Shown here: positions 43,151 to 53,269 of the stretch, in pieces
How positions within the stretch are numbered: position 1 is the first letter of the stretch
How the letters are laid out: each line of letters begins with the position of its first letter
Assembly (NCBI RefSeq): GCF_021462225.1
Contig: NC_061797.1
Span: 799,001 to 863,000, forward strand
Source: Girardinichthys multiradiatus
Lineage: Eukaryota > Chordata > Actinopteri > Cyprinodontiformes > Goodeidae
Length of the DNA: 64,000 nucleotides
Reading direction: 5' to 3'
Program-made: the position numbers and the translations under genes
The notes under the pieces: generated by a model
What the model saw: the letters and a program-made list of their open reading frames with translations, nothing else
What the model was told of the DNA's origin: nothing
Databases searched by the model: none

Positions 43151-45050
43151 AACAGGTGCTTTAAAAATCATTCTATGGTGTTATACTACCAACAATATCA
43201 TGATAAAATGCAAAAGATTCATTTTACAGGGAAATAATTCCATATTTGGCTCAGATTGTGTGCATTCTTGATTTTTCCTCTTTGAGAGAAGTTAAATTTC
43301 AGCTCTGTGAAACGACTTTGACAAAGAGATGCAGCTGCCTGAAAACAAAAATAAAACTTCTGCAAACAGCAGAAGCCTGTCTCTGCTGCAAGGTCTGAAA
43401 AAAAAAAAAAATTGTAACTCTACCCTGCATGGGTCAAACTCAAGGTCCGCGGGCCAAAACCGAACCTCAGAAGTTTAGTGATTCTCTAGATGTTGAGCTT
43501 TTAATATGGTGATTGTGTGCTTGAATGTTATTTTGTCAATCAATAAGCAGTTTTGTCTACATTCTGCCACAATCTGCCTTTTGAAAATGTTTTGAATCTT
43601 GCTCTTTATGTATAAAAAAAAAAAAAGAAAAGAAAAATTGGCTAAAGTCTGCAGACACAAAATGAACCTGGATTGAAGCTCTAACTAAATTTATTTAATC
43701 TGAGATCCTCTCCAAATGCAACAGTATATGTCAGTCTACATGAGATACTAACAACTTCACCTACTGGTATAATATAAAGATCTGATTGAATATGTGAAAC
43801 AAACAATGATGAAAGTTTTTCAACAGGTGATGCTCATCCAGGAGGAAGACAGTGTTCCTAGGAAATGCAGCTCATTCATTAACAATCAATTTTTCTTCTA
43901 TAGGTGGAAGTTTTGCTGACTAATCATAGGCTGGATCTATGAAACATTATGTGCACAGACCAAATGACCAAGGTTCTGACTGACTTATGAACCTCACTGA
44001 CCTGACAATGATAACATGACACCCAACAGATAACACCTTTAAGGTGGACCCACTAAGACCACCTTATTGATTCTTGGTGAATAAAAAAAAAAGAATTGAA
44101 GCGTTCAAAACAGACCTTGTGGAAACAAAAGGGGTTATGAGGAAACAATGTGCATTTTAAGAATAATAGAAGTCAAATTATGTTCAAATTTTTGCAAATA
44201 AAAATTACTCTGACAGAGAAATAAGTAAGTAGTGTGTGAATGTGTGTGAATGGGAATGACTGATTTCATTGTAATGCATCTTTGAGGGACCTTAAAAGCG
44301 CTAATAAAGGTCTGATGTTCTGATGATCTTTGCCAAACTGATATCTTAATAAGGTTTCCAGAATATTTTTCAAAAAATCATATAAAGATGGCAAAGGTTC
44401 TACCTGTATTGAAAATACTGATAACCATAGGAAAGTTCATAGATCTGTCTTCAATTTTTCACAATTCTTGTACAAATAGGTTATTTAAACTTTCATGTGG
44501 CCAAATGTCTGTGTTTGACTTTCTGTTTTTGTGAAATAAATGTCTTTCATGTTATGTAAAAATTAGAGTCCTCAACATTACCATAATAATATTAGGTCAG
44601 TTCTCTATGGTAAAACAAAAAGATTTTAATAGATGTTTAGACTTTTTCCAGTCAGGTTCAAAATGATTGAATTAGACTCAAACTTAACATAAGATGAAAT
44701 GAACCTTAACAGAATTACTGGACTGGACTGAAATAGAGAAAACTTGAGTTAATTGAAATAAACTTTAGTTACTTGAATTAAATACAAAGCTGACTGAAAC
44801 TGTATGTTGTATCTATAAAACTGGGTAAGATAAACTAAGATTATAAGATATAATATGCCCTTCATTTTTTGTGTTCATCAGTGAGTGAGTTTTTATTTTT
44901 TATTTTTAATAAGAACTAAACCAAGCATTATTTATAATAATAGCAACAACCAAAAATATTGATCTCATTTTTAAATGTAATAAGGACTTACTTTATAAAA
45001 TATGATAAAAAAGAATAATAAGAATTTAGAAAAACAGAAGCTTTAAACCT
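43151..45050. other. ERV-2 internal non-coding tract of unknown origin
   Basis: About 1.9 kb of A/T-rich sequence with no ERV-1 counterpart that I can see. A fragment near 43,430 (GGGTCAAACTCAAGGTCCGC) resembles the end of common hAT-type repeats, so a nested or captured sequence may be present. No gene found. Confidence 0.4.
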
Positions 45051-46912
45051 CTGCAGGAACAGCACTGACACTGTCAAAGGTAGATCCTAATACAGGAATC
45101 TGGAAGCTCATTCTGGCGTGGATAGTCAAAGTCCATCCAAGGACACATTTAGATGAGGCAGAGGGACAAATACAGGGCTTAGCTGAGAGCAAAGAGAGCA
45201 ACATGCATCCTGCCCTAGCTGCTGTCCCACCTGAACTGTGGTCCCAATCATCAACTGATGTAGGACTTATAAAGGGGTTCCCACCATACAAGGTTAAAAC
45301 TAATATCTGAAAAAAGGCCATTAGTCCACCAATACCCCTTAAAGCCAGAAGCTGAAGAAGGTACTAAGCCAAGAGAAGCACCTGACGCTACATGCAAGGC
45401 ATATCACACTGACATCGCTATTATTATCACAGCCAAACATAACTCTAAAAAGATGTGCTCTTTAAATCCAAGTACTCTAATACCTACTGCAGAAGATGGA
45501 AAACCACATTCTTATAAAGCAAAAGTTGAAGAAGACACCAAACCCAGACAAGACATTTCTCAAACCTTTATACCAGATTCATGTGTTGTGTTTGTAGATG
45601 GCTCAGCATCTAAAGATGAATATGGAAAGAATAGAGTTGGTTATGCAGTAACAACCATCGACAGAATAATAGAAGCTAAATCTCTACCCAATACATGCTC
45701 AGCCCAAACAGCAGAATTATATGCTGTAGTAAGAGCATGTGAATTACATGAGGGACAAATACTTACTATATACACAGACAGCCAATACGTTTTCGGATCA
45801 GTACATCACCATGCTAAGATTTGGCAAAATAGAGGTTTTAAAACATCATCAGGGACAGAACTAACTCATTTCAACCTATTAAAGAGAAAATGTCAGATCT
45901 GCTATTTATAGACACAGACGTGCTGAAAGACGCCCAACAGTCAGCAACCAAGACAGAAATAAAGGCCTGGCTAAAGAGAGGAGCACAGAAAAAAGATGAC
46001 ATCTATCAGATAGAAGATAAACCAATCCTCCCAAATAATTTATACAACACAGCGGCTACAGTGACACATGGGAAGACCCACGTGTCAAGGGGGGAATATG
46101 TCACATCTGGTAAAGCATTAATGCTACACTATAAATTTTTCTGACTATGCAAAGAATTTTTGCAGATCATGCATAATTTGTTGCAAACACGGGGGAAGAA
46201 ATATTGCCTAGTTGTAATAGATGAACCTAGTGACACATTTCTTCCCCACATATGGTATCCCACAGATTATAAGGTCAGATAATGGAACTCATTTTGTAAA
46301 TAAATTAATAGATCTAAGTTCTAATGCATTAGGGTTTCAGTTAAAGATTAAGGAAAACAATGGAAGAAACAGGGAGGCCATGGCCCGAATGCCTATCTCT
46401 GGTTAATTATGGATGAGAATAACTCCAAATCAAACTGGTCTTACTCCATTTGCCACCTACTGTACATCATTGTATAACTCCACCCACTATATTCTGAGCC
46501 TGAGATCACGTGGCACCAAGTTGCTGATATAAATTTGTATTCTCAAAGAAATAGTACATGGCAGACCGTTTTCTCTGCCCTCTGACATTAATGAAATAGA
46601 GAAAGCACAACAGGAAACTTCATTAGCTGAGTGGATGAATAAAATGTTGCAGACAAAAGAAGAACAAATGTCCAGTGGTCTGCCGATAATCTCTGCTCCT
46701 ATCCCACAGAACGACCTGAGGCCTGGAGACCTGGTCCTGATTAAGACACTCCACCGGAAGGATTGGAGCACTCCTCGGTGGAAAGGGCCGTTTCAAGTAC
46801 TCCTGACAACGCCCACAGCTCTGAAAATAGCAGAGAGGCCTTCCTGGATCCATAAAAGCCACTGTAAGCCAGTTTTGCCGTTACAGGAGCCAAACCAACC
46901 GACGGGGTAGCA
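45051..46912 (+). pseudogene. ERV-2 pol remnants: linker, RNase H, integrase pieces
   Basis: 45,100-45,300 matches the end of pro and the start of RT in ERV-1. Then the RT body is deleted (jump near 45,300-45,450). RNase H is well preserved (45,453-45,890: 'VFVDGSASKDEYG', 'TAELYAVV', 'YTDSQYVFG'). A deletion joins it to the integrase zinc-finger region (45,890-46,200). Integrase core is represented by 'RSDNGTHFVN' near 46,275 and the C-terminus by 46,635-46,912 ('[12 protein letters not shown]'). Multiple stops. A short unrelated insertion sits near 46,470-46,540. Confidence 0.85.
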
Positions 46913-47006
46913 GAAGGAAGTCCGGATTCAAAGGAGTTGGAAGACCCCTATGGCCCAGCGTCTCAAACCGGTGAAGAAAACAGCTGATCTGCGCCCAATT
47001 ATAAAA

Positions 47007-47230
47007 TGGCTCTCTGTAACATGTGGACAGAACTGATAAGCCTGAGCTTAATTCTGGTAGCAGGACTCTTTCTCTATCTAAAGCAGGATCCATAGGAGGT
47101 GATACCGAACCAGAAGAGATGGACATCAGACGGGACCCATCTCAGAACACTGACGGAAGAACATGACGCACATCCATTCCTACAGAATTTCTGGTATTGT
47201 TCATGGTGGCATATGCAACACTGAACTAGG
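47007..47230 (+). pseudogene. ERV-2 env start, truncated
   Basis: The hydrophobic leader is nearly the same as in ERV-1 env, followed by a TAG after about 29 codons and loss of the surface subunit at about 47,200. The remainder of env is absent and the following region is a minisatellite. Confidence 0.7.
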
Positions 47231-47445
47231 TAGAAATGCACGAAAATGAAGGGGACGATTATGATGACATGTTGTAAATAAATCACATCAAAAGCCTGAG
47301 TGTACTCATACATTGTATTTCATAAAATGACCTTACAGCAGAAAATTGAAAGAAGTTGTTGCTTAAGTGAAATGAGAAAAAGTACAATGATGACATAAAC
47401 AGGGCAGATTTTTAAATTCCTTTATTATGTTTCACTGATTTCATT

Positions 47446-47745
47446 AAGTATTATTATTTTATTTTTATGATTTAAAGTATTATTCTTTTATTTTTATGAT
47501 TTCAAGTATTATTCTTTTATTTTTATGATTTCATGTATTATTCTTTTATTTTTATGATTTCAAGTATTATTCTTTTATTTTTATGATTTCAAGTATTATT
47601 CTTTTATTTTTATGATTTCAAGTATTATTCTTTTATTTTTATGATTTCAAGTATTATTATTTTATTTTTATGATTTCAAGTATTATTCTTTTATTTTTAT
47701 GATTTCAAGTATCATTCTTTTATTTTTATGATTTCAAGTATTAAT
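47446..47745. repeat. 29-bp minisatellite, about ten copies, in place of ERV-2 env
   Basis: Unit TATTATTCTTTTATTTTTATGATTTCAAG repeats with few changes (unit length 29; core TTTTATTTTTATGATTTCAA). It lies where env should be, between the env start and the polypurine tract. Confidence 0.95.
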
Positions 47746-47895
47746 CAACATTTAACTTTTAATGGTCGCCGAGGGCCGTATGAGTATTTCCCACAAAATA
47801 TAATCTGTTTACCGTCCGTGGGTTTTCGCTCATACAAAGTATTTTTCTTACTCGTTTTTATATTAAATGTTTTTACTTGTGATAAAAGGAGGGAC

Positions 47896-48190
47896 TGTTG
47901 GATGGGTGCAAAAAACTTGTTATCACTCATGTAAAAACTTTGTGTTGCAAGGCACCTGCACTATGCCTTCCTCCCTGTGTGTGTGAGATCATTGTTATCT
48001 CTGTGTGAACCAGCCTCCTTTCTGTCTCACATACATACACCCTGTCTGAACTGTCTGTTGAACTGTGCATATAAATAAAGAGATAGGGTGTCAAAAACTT
48101 TGTAGTTTCACTGCAAAGTGGGCTACCCTTGCTGCAAGTAACTATGACTGTATCGTTCTTACCTCTGAGTTGACTAAATAATACCTAACA
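47896..48190 (+). repeat. ERV-2 3' LTR (295 bp)
   Basis: Starts after the purine tract AAAAGGAGGGAC and ends CCTAACA, followed by the CGTGT duplication. Confidence 0.97.
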
Positions 48191-48727
48191 CGTGTCATCT
48201 CTCCTCCAAGCAAGGCAAACAATGTGTTTATTGCAGCATTCACCACCGCTTATGCACGTTTAAAACTTCTCAGCAGCATGGAGAAGTTACAGGACAGATT
48301 GATTTATATTGACACGGACAGTTTGATTTATGTGACAAAAAGTGGTGAAACTCCTCTGGAATTGGGGAATTATCTGGGTGATCTTACTGACGAGTTAGAT
48401 GGTGACAGCATTTCGGAGTTTGCATCGACAGGACCCAAGAGTTATGCATACCAAACTAAAAACCGTAAAAATGTAATGATACGTGCTAAAGGCATCACTC
48501 AGACGCATGAATGCAGCGAGAGGGTCAATTTTGACAGCATCAAAGGGCTGGTCGAGGGCTACTTACAGAGGTCAAGTGAGGGTGTCATTGAAATCCCTCA
48601 ACACACGATGAGGAGGGATAAAAAGAGATTCCGTTTGACAAACGCGACATTTCTTAAAAAGTTTCGACTGGTGTATGATAAGAGACGTCTTTTTTCTGAA
48701 GGGACAACTCTGCCTTTCGGTTATTAG
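48191..48727 (+). pseudogene. Polinton DNA polymerase B, C-terminal part after ERV-2
   Basis: Carries motif C 'IYIDTDSLIYV' near 48,305 (the two catalytic aspartates of family B polymerases) and the thumb region, ending at 48,727. The inserted ERV-2 plus one target duplication is 7,104 bp, a multiple of three, and the frame before 41,091 and after 48,191 is the same. So the insertion, not decay, separates them. Stop TAG/TAA region lies 30 bp before the ATPase start. Confidence 0.92.
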
Positions 48728-48757
48728 AGTTGAAGAAGAAATAAAATAAAAAGTCAC

Positions 48758-49429
48758 ATGGATTTACAGGAGATTGATTTTGATCCTAGATTTAGAGCAC
48801 CTTTCTCATGTATGATAGTTGGACCCAGCGGCTGCGGGAAAACTTTCTTTGTAAAAAGTATTTTACAAAACTGTAATCATGTCATGGATATTGTTCCAGA
48901 AAATATTGTATGGATTTACACATCTTTTCAACCCATGTATGCTGAATTGCAGAAGATGAATAAAAATATTACCTTTGTGGAAGGATTGCCTCATTCTTTT
49001 GAAGATGAAAACTTGTTTCCTCCTGATCAGAATCATCTGATTATTCTAGACGATGTTATTGCTCAAGCCTCAGATGATGAAAACGTGATGAAGGTCTTTA
49101 CCCAGTTTCGTCACCATCGTAATATGAGTGTTATGATGTTGACTCAGAATGTTTTTCATCAGGGAAAGTTCAGTCGCACTATTAGTTTGAACTGTAATTA
49201 TATGGTGTTGTTTAAGAACCCGAGAGATAAACTCCAGCTGAATATACTGGCCCGCCAAATGTTTCCATCTCAAAAGGGTCTCTTCTTGGAGAGTTTTGAA
49301 GACGCAACGAGAGAAGCTCATGGATATTTAATCATCGATTTTACGCCTACCTGCCCAGAACATTTCAGACTGAGAACGGGCATACTTCCTCAGCAGTGGC
49401 CTGTTGTGTACGTGCCCAGAACAAAGTAA
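48758..49429 (+). CDS. Polinton packaging ATPase (A32/FtsK-HerA type)
   Basis: A 223-residue intact frame. The Walker A motif 'GPSGCGKTFF' is at residues ~24-33, Walker B 'HLIILDDVI' at ~91-99, and a sensor-like 'MMLTQNVFHQGKFSRTIS' follows, as in poxvirus A32 and Polinton ATPases. It would pump DNA into the capsid. Length is normal for Polintons. It lies 30 bp after polB and 6 bp before the next gene, in a tight rightward cluster. No damage seen. Confidence 0.93.
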   Translation: MDLQEIDFDPRFRAPFSCMIVGPSGCGKTFFVKSILQNCNHVMDIVPENIVWIYTSFQPMYAELQKMNKNITFVEGLPHSFEDENLFPPDQNHLIILDDVIAQASDDENVMKVFTQFRHHRNMSVMMLTQNVFHQGKFSRTISLNCNYMVLFKNPRDKLQLNILARQMFPSQKGLFLESFEDATREAHGYLIIDFTPTCPEHFRLRTGILPQQWPVVYVPRTK

Positions 49430-49435
49430 GTCATC

Positions 49436-49777
49436 ATGTCTGCGCGCATAAAAAGGAATTTACCATTATTCAGAGCTTTGTACCAGGCCTGTCCACAGAA
49501 ACGTAAAGATATTCTCGCACACTGCTCTCCCGACTTTATTCAGGCTCTGTGCGAGATTGCACTGAATATCCTAAAAGGTAACATTAAACTATCACCCTCT
49601 CAACACCGACAATTGAAGAAACAAAGAAATATCATCAGATTGTTGGGTGATAAAAGAACCGGGATAAAAACTAAACAGTTGGCTCTCAAAAAGCAACGAG
49701 GTGGTTTTATCCTTCCCATCTTAACGGCTCTTGCTCCCTTGATCGGTGATCTAGTGGGTGGAATCATCAGGAGATAA
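49436..49777 (+). CDS. Small basic Polinton protein with C-terminal hydrophobic segment
   Basis: 113 residues, intact. N-terminal and middle parts are Lys/Arg-rich ('KKQRNIIRLLGDKR'). The C-terminus is 'GGFILPILTALAPLIGDLVG' followed by Gly-Ile-Ile-Arg-Arg, a hydrophobic Gly-rich tail that could insert in membrane or pack in the virion. Proteins of this layout recur between ATPase and structural genes in metazoan Polintons as I recall them; function unknown. Its TAA overlaps the ATG of the next gene by one base (TAATG). Confidence 0.75.
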   Translation: MSARIKRNLPLFRALYQACPQKRKDILAHCSPDFIQALCEIALNILKGNIKLSPSQHRQLKKQRNIIRLLGDKRTGIKTKQLALKKQRGGFILPILTALAPLIGDLVGGIIRR

Positions 49778-50607
49778 TGTCTCTCAGAACATCGCAGAAG
49801 ATGTTTCTCATTTCACCTCATCAATTCAAGCGTCTGACCCAGTCAGACACGTCCATCAGACAGACGGCGGAGGAGAATTTGGATGCTGAATTGAGAGCGA
49901 TATTAAACGAGCCGGGTTTGACTTCTTATGAAAAAATCAAGAGATACGATGCTCTTCTCCAGAGGTATCTGACTCTACTTAAGCAAGGTGTCAAAGAAGA
50001 AAAACAGCGGGTAAGTTTAACGTTGCAGCGTGACACAGAGGTTCCTGAACATGAGTGGTCCCAAGAAAAACAAGGCCCAGGGCAGGACGAGGCCCCTAAG
50101 GATCAGGTTCTTACGGAAGTACTGAAAAGCCTACCTAAAAACAACCGTAAAAATGCCGAGTACATTTTGAAGAAATTATCCGAAAGAAGTGAGAGTTGGA
50201 CTTCGCGAGGTGAATTTGTATTTAAAGGAAATGTTATAAAGGGGTCCCACATGATTGATTTGTTGAAAAATTTCATGCTTCCGTTTAAAAAATCTGGAGC
50301 ATCACAAACCCGAGGATGGTCTGATTTTCTACACTCCATGTCAGAAGTAAACATCCCTATATCTTCAGTCATTAACCCTTATGCTCGTGAAGAATATAGA
50401 CGTTTCAAAACAGAGGGTACATCGATTGAAAATGGGGATACACCCCCCAGCATTAAGCAGAGAAAAAAAAGAAGAAGAAGGCAGATAACTCATTCTCCCT
50501 ACTGGTCGAGATCTGAGCTGGAAGATCCAAAAAATGCTGATGGGAGGTCAAAAAGGTCTCTTCGTAAGACGACACTACCACCCCGATGGATTACATTTTC
50601 ACCATAA
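49777..50607 (+). CDS. Polinton-conserved hypothetical protein, virion-associated candidate
   Basis: 276 residues, intact. N-terminal helical region with likely coiled coil (residues ~25-75), a charged linker, then a globular-looking region with 'GSHMIDLLKNFMLPF' and 'RGWSDFLHSMSEVNIPISS', followed by a very basic segment ('KQRKKRRRRQ') that could bind DNA or be a nuclear localisation signal. The central motif seems to recur in other metazoan Polintons; role unknown. The start shares TAATG with the upstream gene, suggesting coupled translation. It is the last gene of the rightward cluster. Confidence 0.75.
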   Translation: MSLRTSQKMFLISPHQFKRLTQSDTSIRQTAEENLDAELRAILNEPGLTSYEKIKRYDALLQRYLTLLKQGVKEEKQRVSLTLQRDTEVPEHEWSQEKQGPGQDEAPKDQVLTEVLKSLPKNNRKNAEYILKKLSERSESWTSRGEFVFKGNVIKGSHMIDLLKNFMLPFKKSGASQTRGWSDFLHSMSEVNIPISSVINPYAREEYRRFKTEGTSIENGDTPPSIKQRKKRRRRQITHSPYWSRSELEDPKNADGRSKRSLRKTTLPPRWITFSP

Positions 50608-50784
50608 ACCGTTATAAGAAAATGAAACATGTAGCCTATTTCTTTTATTCAATAAAATATTTATTGATTATATTTTTCAAGTCTAACTTCGTTCTCTACT
50701 TCACACACTAACATATGATATCATTACACAAATATTAAATTATAAGAAAAAAGAAAACAAACAATGAAAAAAAAATAAGACGAT
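50608..50784. terminator. Convergent gene junction with polyadenylation signals on both strands
   Basis: AATAAA lies on the plus strand at about 50,651, and TTTATT (AATAAA on the minus strand) at about 50,658 and 50,640. So the rightward and leftward late clusters end in the same 180 bp. Confidence 0.7.
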
Positions 50785-51327
50785 TTAAATTCCATAACAA
50801 TCCATAAATATCTCCAAAGAGCATGTTCCGTGAGTATAAAATGTACAACTTTGATTAACGACACATTTCTGATATTTTTTCACAAAGTTAGATACCATTA
50901 AATCATTCTTAATCACATCTCCGGTGTATTTCGACAACACTTGCAGCATTGATAATCCGCACGCTCTATGACATAGATAAAAAATGCAATGGTGACCGCA
51001 CACAGTGGACAGAGTGTTTTGAAGCTGATTATTATGATACAATATTTTTGAGGATCTGTCTTCTAAAAATGTTATGATGCTTGACGGGTAGAACTCGAAA
51101 TCTGGAGAGAATCCATAAGAGTCAAAAAAGCTGGATTGACCATTCTCATCCAATGTCAGAGCTAGCCAGTGTTCTCCCGGCATGTGTGAAGGATGTGTGT
51201 TCACAATAAAGTAGGCCGGCCCTGGGAATTTGTCGGCTAGCAGCAGCGGCTGGTCGCACGGCCATACACCACAAAACAAATCTCCCAGCAGATGACGCAT
51301 CAGGCTCTCAATTTTATGATTATTCAT
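50785..51327 (-). CDS. Adenain-like cysteine protease of Polinton
   Basis: 180 residues, intact. The layout of adenovirus-type maturation protease is visible: catalytic His in 'HMPGEHWLALTLD', acidic partner in 'SSFFDSYGF', a Gln-containing segment before 'STVCGHHCIFYLCHRACG' with the catalytic Cys. It would cleave capsid and core precursors. It is encoded 12 bp downstream of the capsid gene. The N-terminus 'MNNHKIESLMRHLLGDLFCGV' matches the family length. One candidate substrate site is in the core protein at about 52,995. Confidence 0.92.
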   Translation of the reverse strand: MNNHKIESLMRHLLGDLFCGVWPCDQPLLLADKFPGPAYFIVNTHPSHMPGEHWLALTLDENGQSSFFDSYGFSPDFEFYPSSIITFLEDRSSKILYHNNQLQNTLSTVCGHHCIFYLCHRACGLSMLQVLSKYTGDVIKNDLMVSNFVKKYQKCVVNQSCTFYTHGTCSLEIFMDCYGI

Positions 51328-51338
51328 GCCTGATTAGA

Positions 51339-52643
51339 TTAATAATAATCCACCAGCACACGCCTCTTTGAATCAAACTCTAAAATAGAGTCATAACAAG
51401 CATAGATGATCAGCGTGGTGGTATGAGGCAACGGGTTTCTGAAGCGCATTTCCAATCTTAAATTTCCACTGGAAACTGGAGATAGAGCATCTGTGTCCTT
51501 GCCCGGGTTAAGATTAAATGTGAATAGAGAGTATCCTTGATTAAATTCCTGACGTGTTATACTCAGCGGATCTTTTAGATGTCGTCCTGTAGCCGTAAAC
51601 AAGTTTTAATACTCTCTCACTGAATGACCTTGGTTAAAATTGGGCTGGAAGGCTTTAGCAGGAATTTGTCTGCCATCCTTACACAAAGCTAAATATTCCA
51701 TATCAAAATGATTAAAGTCAAAGGGATTGAGATTGCGTGTTCCTGTAAAAGCATCATGATTCAGTAATGCAATCACCACATACTTGGGAAAGACGCCTAA
51801 GAAAAGATTCTCTTGGTTGCATACCCTTGAATTTTCAGGGATGGAATATGTTTTTACATTCACACGTGAAAGTGGATACAGAGCATTTGCCTTCATTAAA
51901 GCTGAAGCGTGCCCCAGTCGTACAGCTGGAGAGACAGTAACTTTTTTGATGAAAAGAGATGCTCCTAATATCCTGAGTTTGTAAGTGGAGTCTCTTGCTG
52001 CCATGATACAAAAGGCATCGTTGGCTCTTGTAAGTTTAATTTTGAGGTCAACAGAGTTTAAAAGAAGTCTCTCACAGAAAAATATGTCTGCATGCAGGGG
52101 GCCTAGGAGATGTACCTCCCTGGAAATTGCCGTAAAGCCTGCTCTGCTTTTAAGACCTTGATTTGGCCCATTAGTTGTAACAATGGAGTTCAGAGCACCT
52201 GCAGTGTCTTTATAAAAAAGACCAGAGCTAAACTGGGTTTTTAAAGAATCCTCAGAAAAGTTTAACAATGTCTCAATCATGGCTCTATATGGATGTGTAG
52301 CGCTGGATTGTGAAATCATTCGATCTCCGAGAGTGACATCACACTGACTGAAGATGGTGTTTAACGGGTAGTTGATGAGCCCTACAGGTGCATCATCTGG
52401 CAGGTTTGTTCCATCCTCGTTAGTAATTTTCACTCTGAGATGCAACAGCGTATCGGTGAGATCCAGATACTTTTCTCCGTCTCCCGGAATGAAAAACTCG
52501 ATCGGGCCTCCATCAGTGATTGCTGATAAAGGCTGGATCTCGGTGTAAATTTTATCTTCGATCGATAGCTGCATCATCGGGGCAGAAAATAAGTCCAGCT
52601 CTGCCAGCGTGCACTCTGATGATTTGTTATGTAAAAGAGCCAT
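51339..52643 (-). pseudogene. Polinton major capsid protein (double jelly-roll), one in-frame stop
   Basis: About 434 codons: 345 codons to a TAA at 51,606-51,608, then the same frame continues for 88 codons to 51,339. N-terminal 'ELDLFSAPMMQLSIED' and 'GPIEFFIPGDGEKYLDL', middle 'ATHPYRAMIETLLNFSEDS', and C-terminal 'LEMRFRNPLPHTTTLIIYA' are features of the F54H12.2-like Polinton capsid family as I know it. It would form the capsid shell. The stop removes the last strands of the second jelly roll. Start ATG at 52,643 shares TAATG with the upstream core gene. Confidence 0.92.
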
Positions 52644-53086
52644 TATTTAAATATATCAAAACATGCGGATGACTTCCTTCCTCTTCGTTTGTCTGCTCCG
52701 ACTGATCTCCTTTTTCGCGTTTGTCGTTGTTTTTTAACCGTCCTTAAACGATCACCAGGGGGTCTTGTTCTGGGTCTTTTGGATAAAACCATAATTCCTG
52801 AAACTTCTTGACCGTCGGTGTGTGTAGAACCACTCATTTTACTCACGGCTCTACCAATGACATCTGAAGCGATATTTGATGCAGCCGTTTTAAGATGGGG
52901 TTTTGCAATTGCAAATCCTTTTTTAACCAGAGGGGATACGAAGCGGAATAATTTTGAAAATAATGATCCAATTCCGCGTCCGTACATGACCGGAGCCCCA
53001 TAAAACCTGGGCAGATTACCACCTGATTGACTTACATAGTAATTTACAAAGCGATTTGGATCACGTCTCAGACTTAGCTGTGCCAT
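52643..53086 (-). CDS. Polinton core protein, pVI/pX-like
   Basis: The likely start is the Met at 53,086 ('MAQLSLRRDPNRFVNYY'), giving 147 residues; an upstream Met at 53,146 is less plausible. A Gly-rich N-terminus with 'PVMYGRGIGSLFSKLF' is followed by an amphipathic helix and a very basic C-terminus ('RTVKKQRQTRKRRS'). 'MYGRG' fits the adenain consensus (M/I/L)-x-G-x-G. This matches the notion of a membrane-active or DNA-binding minor core component. Family assignment is by layout and position between penton and capsid genes. Confidence 0.75.
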   Translation of the reverse strand: MAQLSLRRDPNRFVNYYVSQSGGNLPRFYGAPVMYGRGIGSLFSKLFRFVSPLVKKGFAIAKPHLKTAASNIASDVIGRAVSKMSGSTHTDGQEVSGIMVLSKRPRTRPPGDRLRTVKKQRQTRKRRSVGADKRRGRKSSACFDIFK

Positions 53087-53269
53087 GTTCTCTCTTGCCT
53101 GCTTGATGCAGTGTTGAAGGACCAGCGTAATATGAATGATAACCAATCAGTCTTAGAGGTTATATACATATCTCTGGAATAGTTTATACAAATAAAATTC
53201 ATCTCGGGCTACGTTGTGATATCACCGGTCTGAAGTGTAGTCTTATGACGGTCTTTCCATAGACGAAAT

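Larger units (their letters stand above)
41092..48190 (+). mobile_element. Endogenous retrovirus ERV-2, same family as ERV-1, inserted in Polinton polB
   Basis: Two LTRs (41,092-41,386 and 47,896-48,190) flanked by the 5-bp duplication CGTGT (41,087-41,091 and 48,191-48,195). The interior has a primer-binding site, duplicated leader block, shattered gag, a non-coding tract, fragments of pro, RNase H, integrase and the start of env, then a minisatellite and a polypurine tract (AAAAGGAGGGA at 47,885). The RT catalytic core is deleted. The LTRs differ at one position I can see, so insertion is recent although no protein can be made; enzymes must have come from another copy. Confidence 0.96.

Noticed and set aside
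43425..43460. hAT terminus inside ERV-2
   Set aside because: One-sided resemblance only; no matching end or target duplication found.
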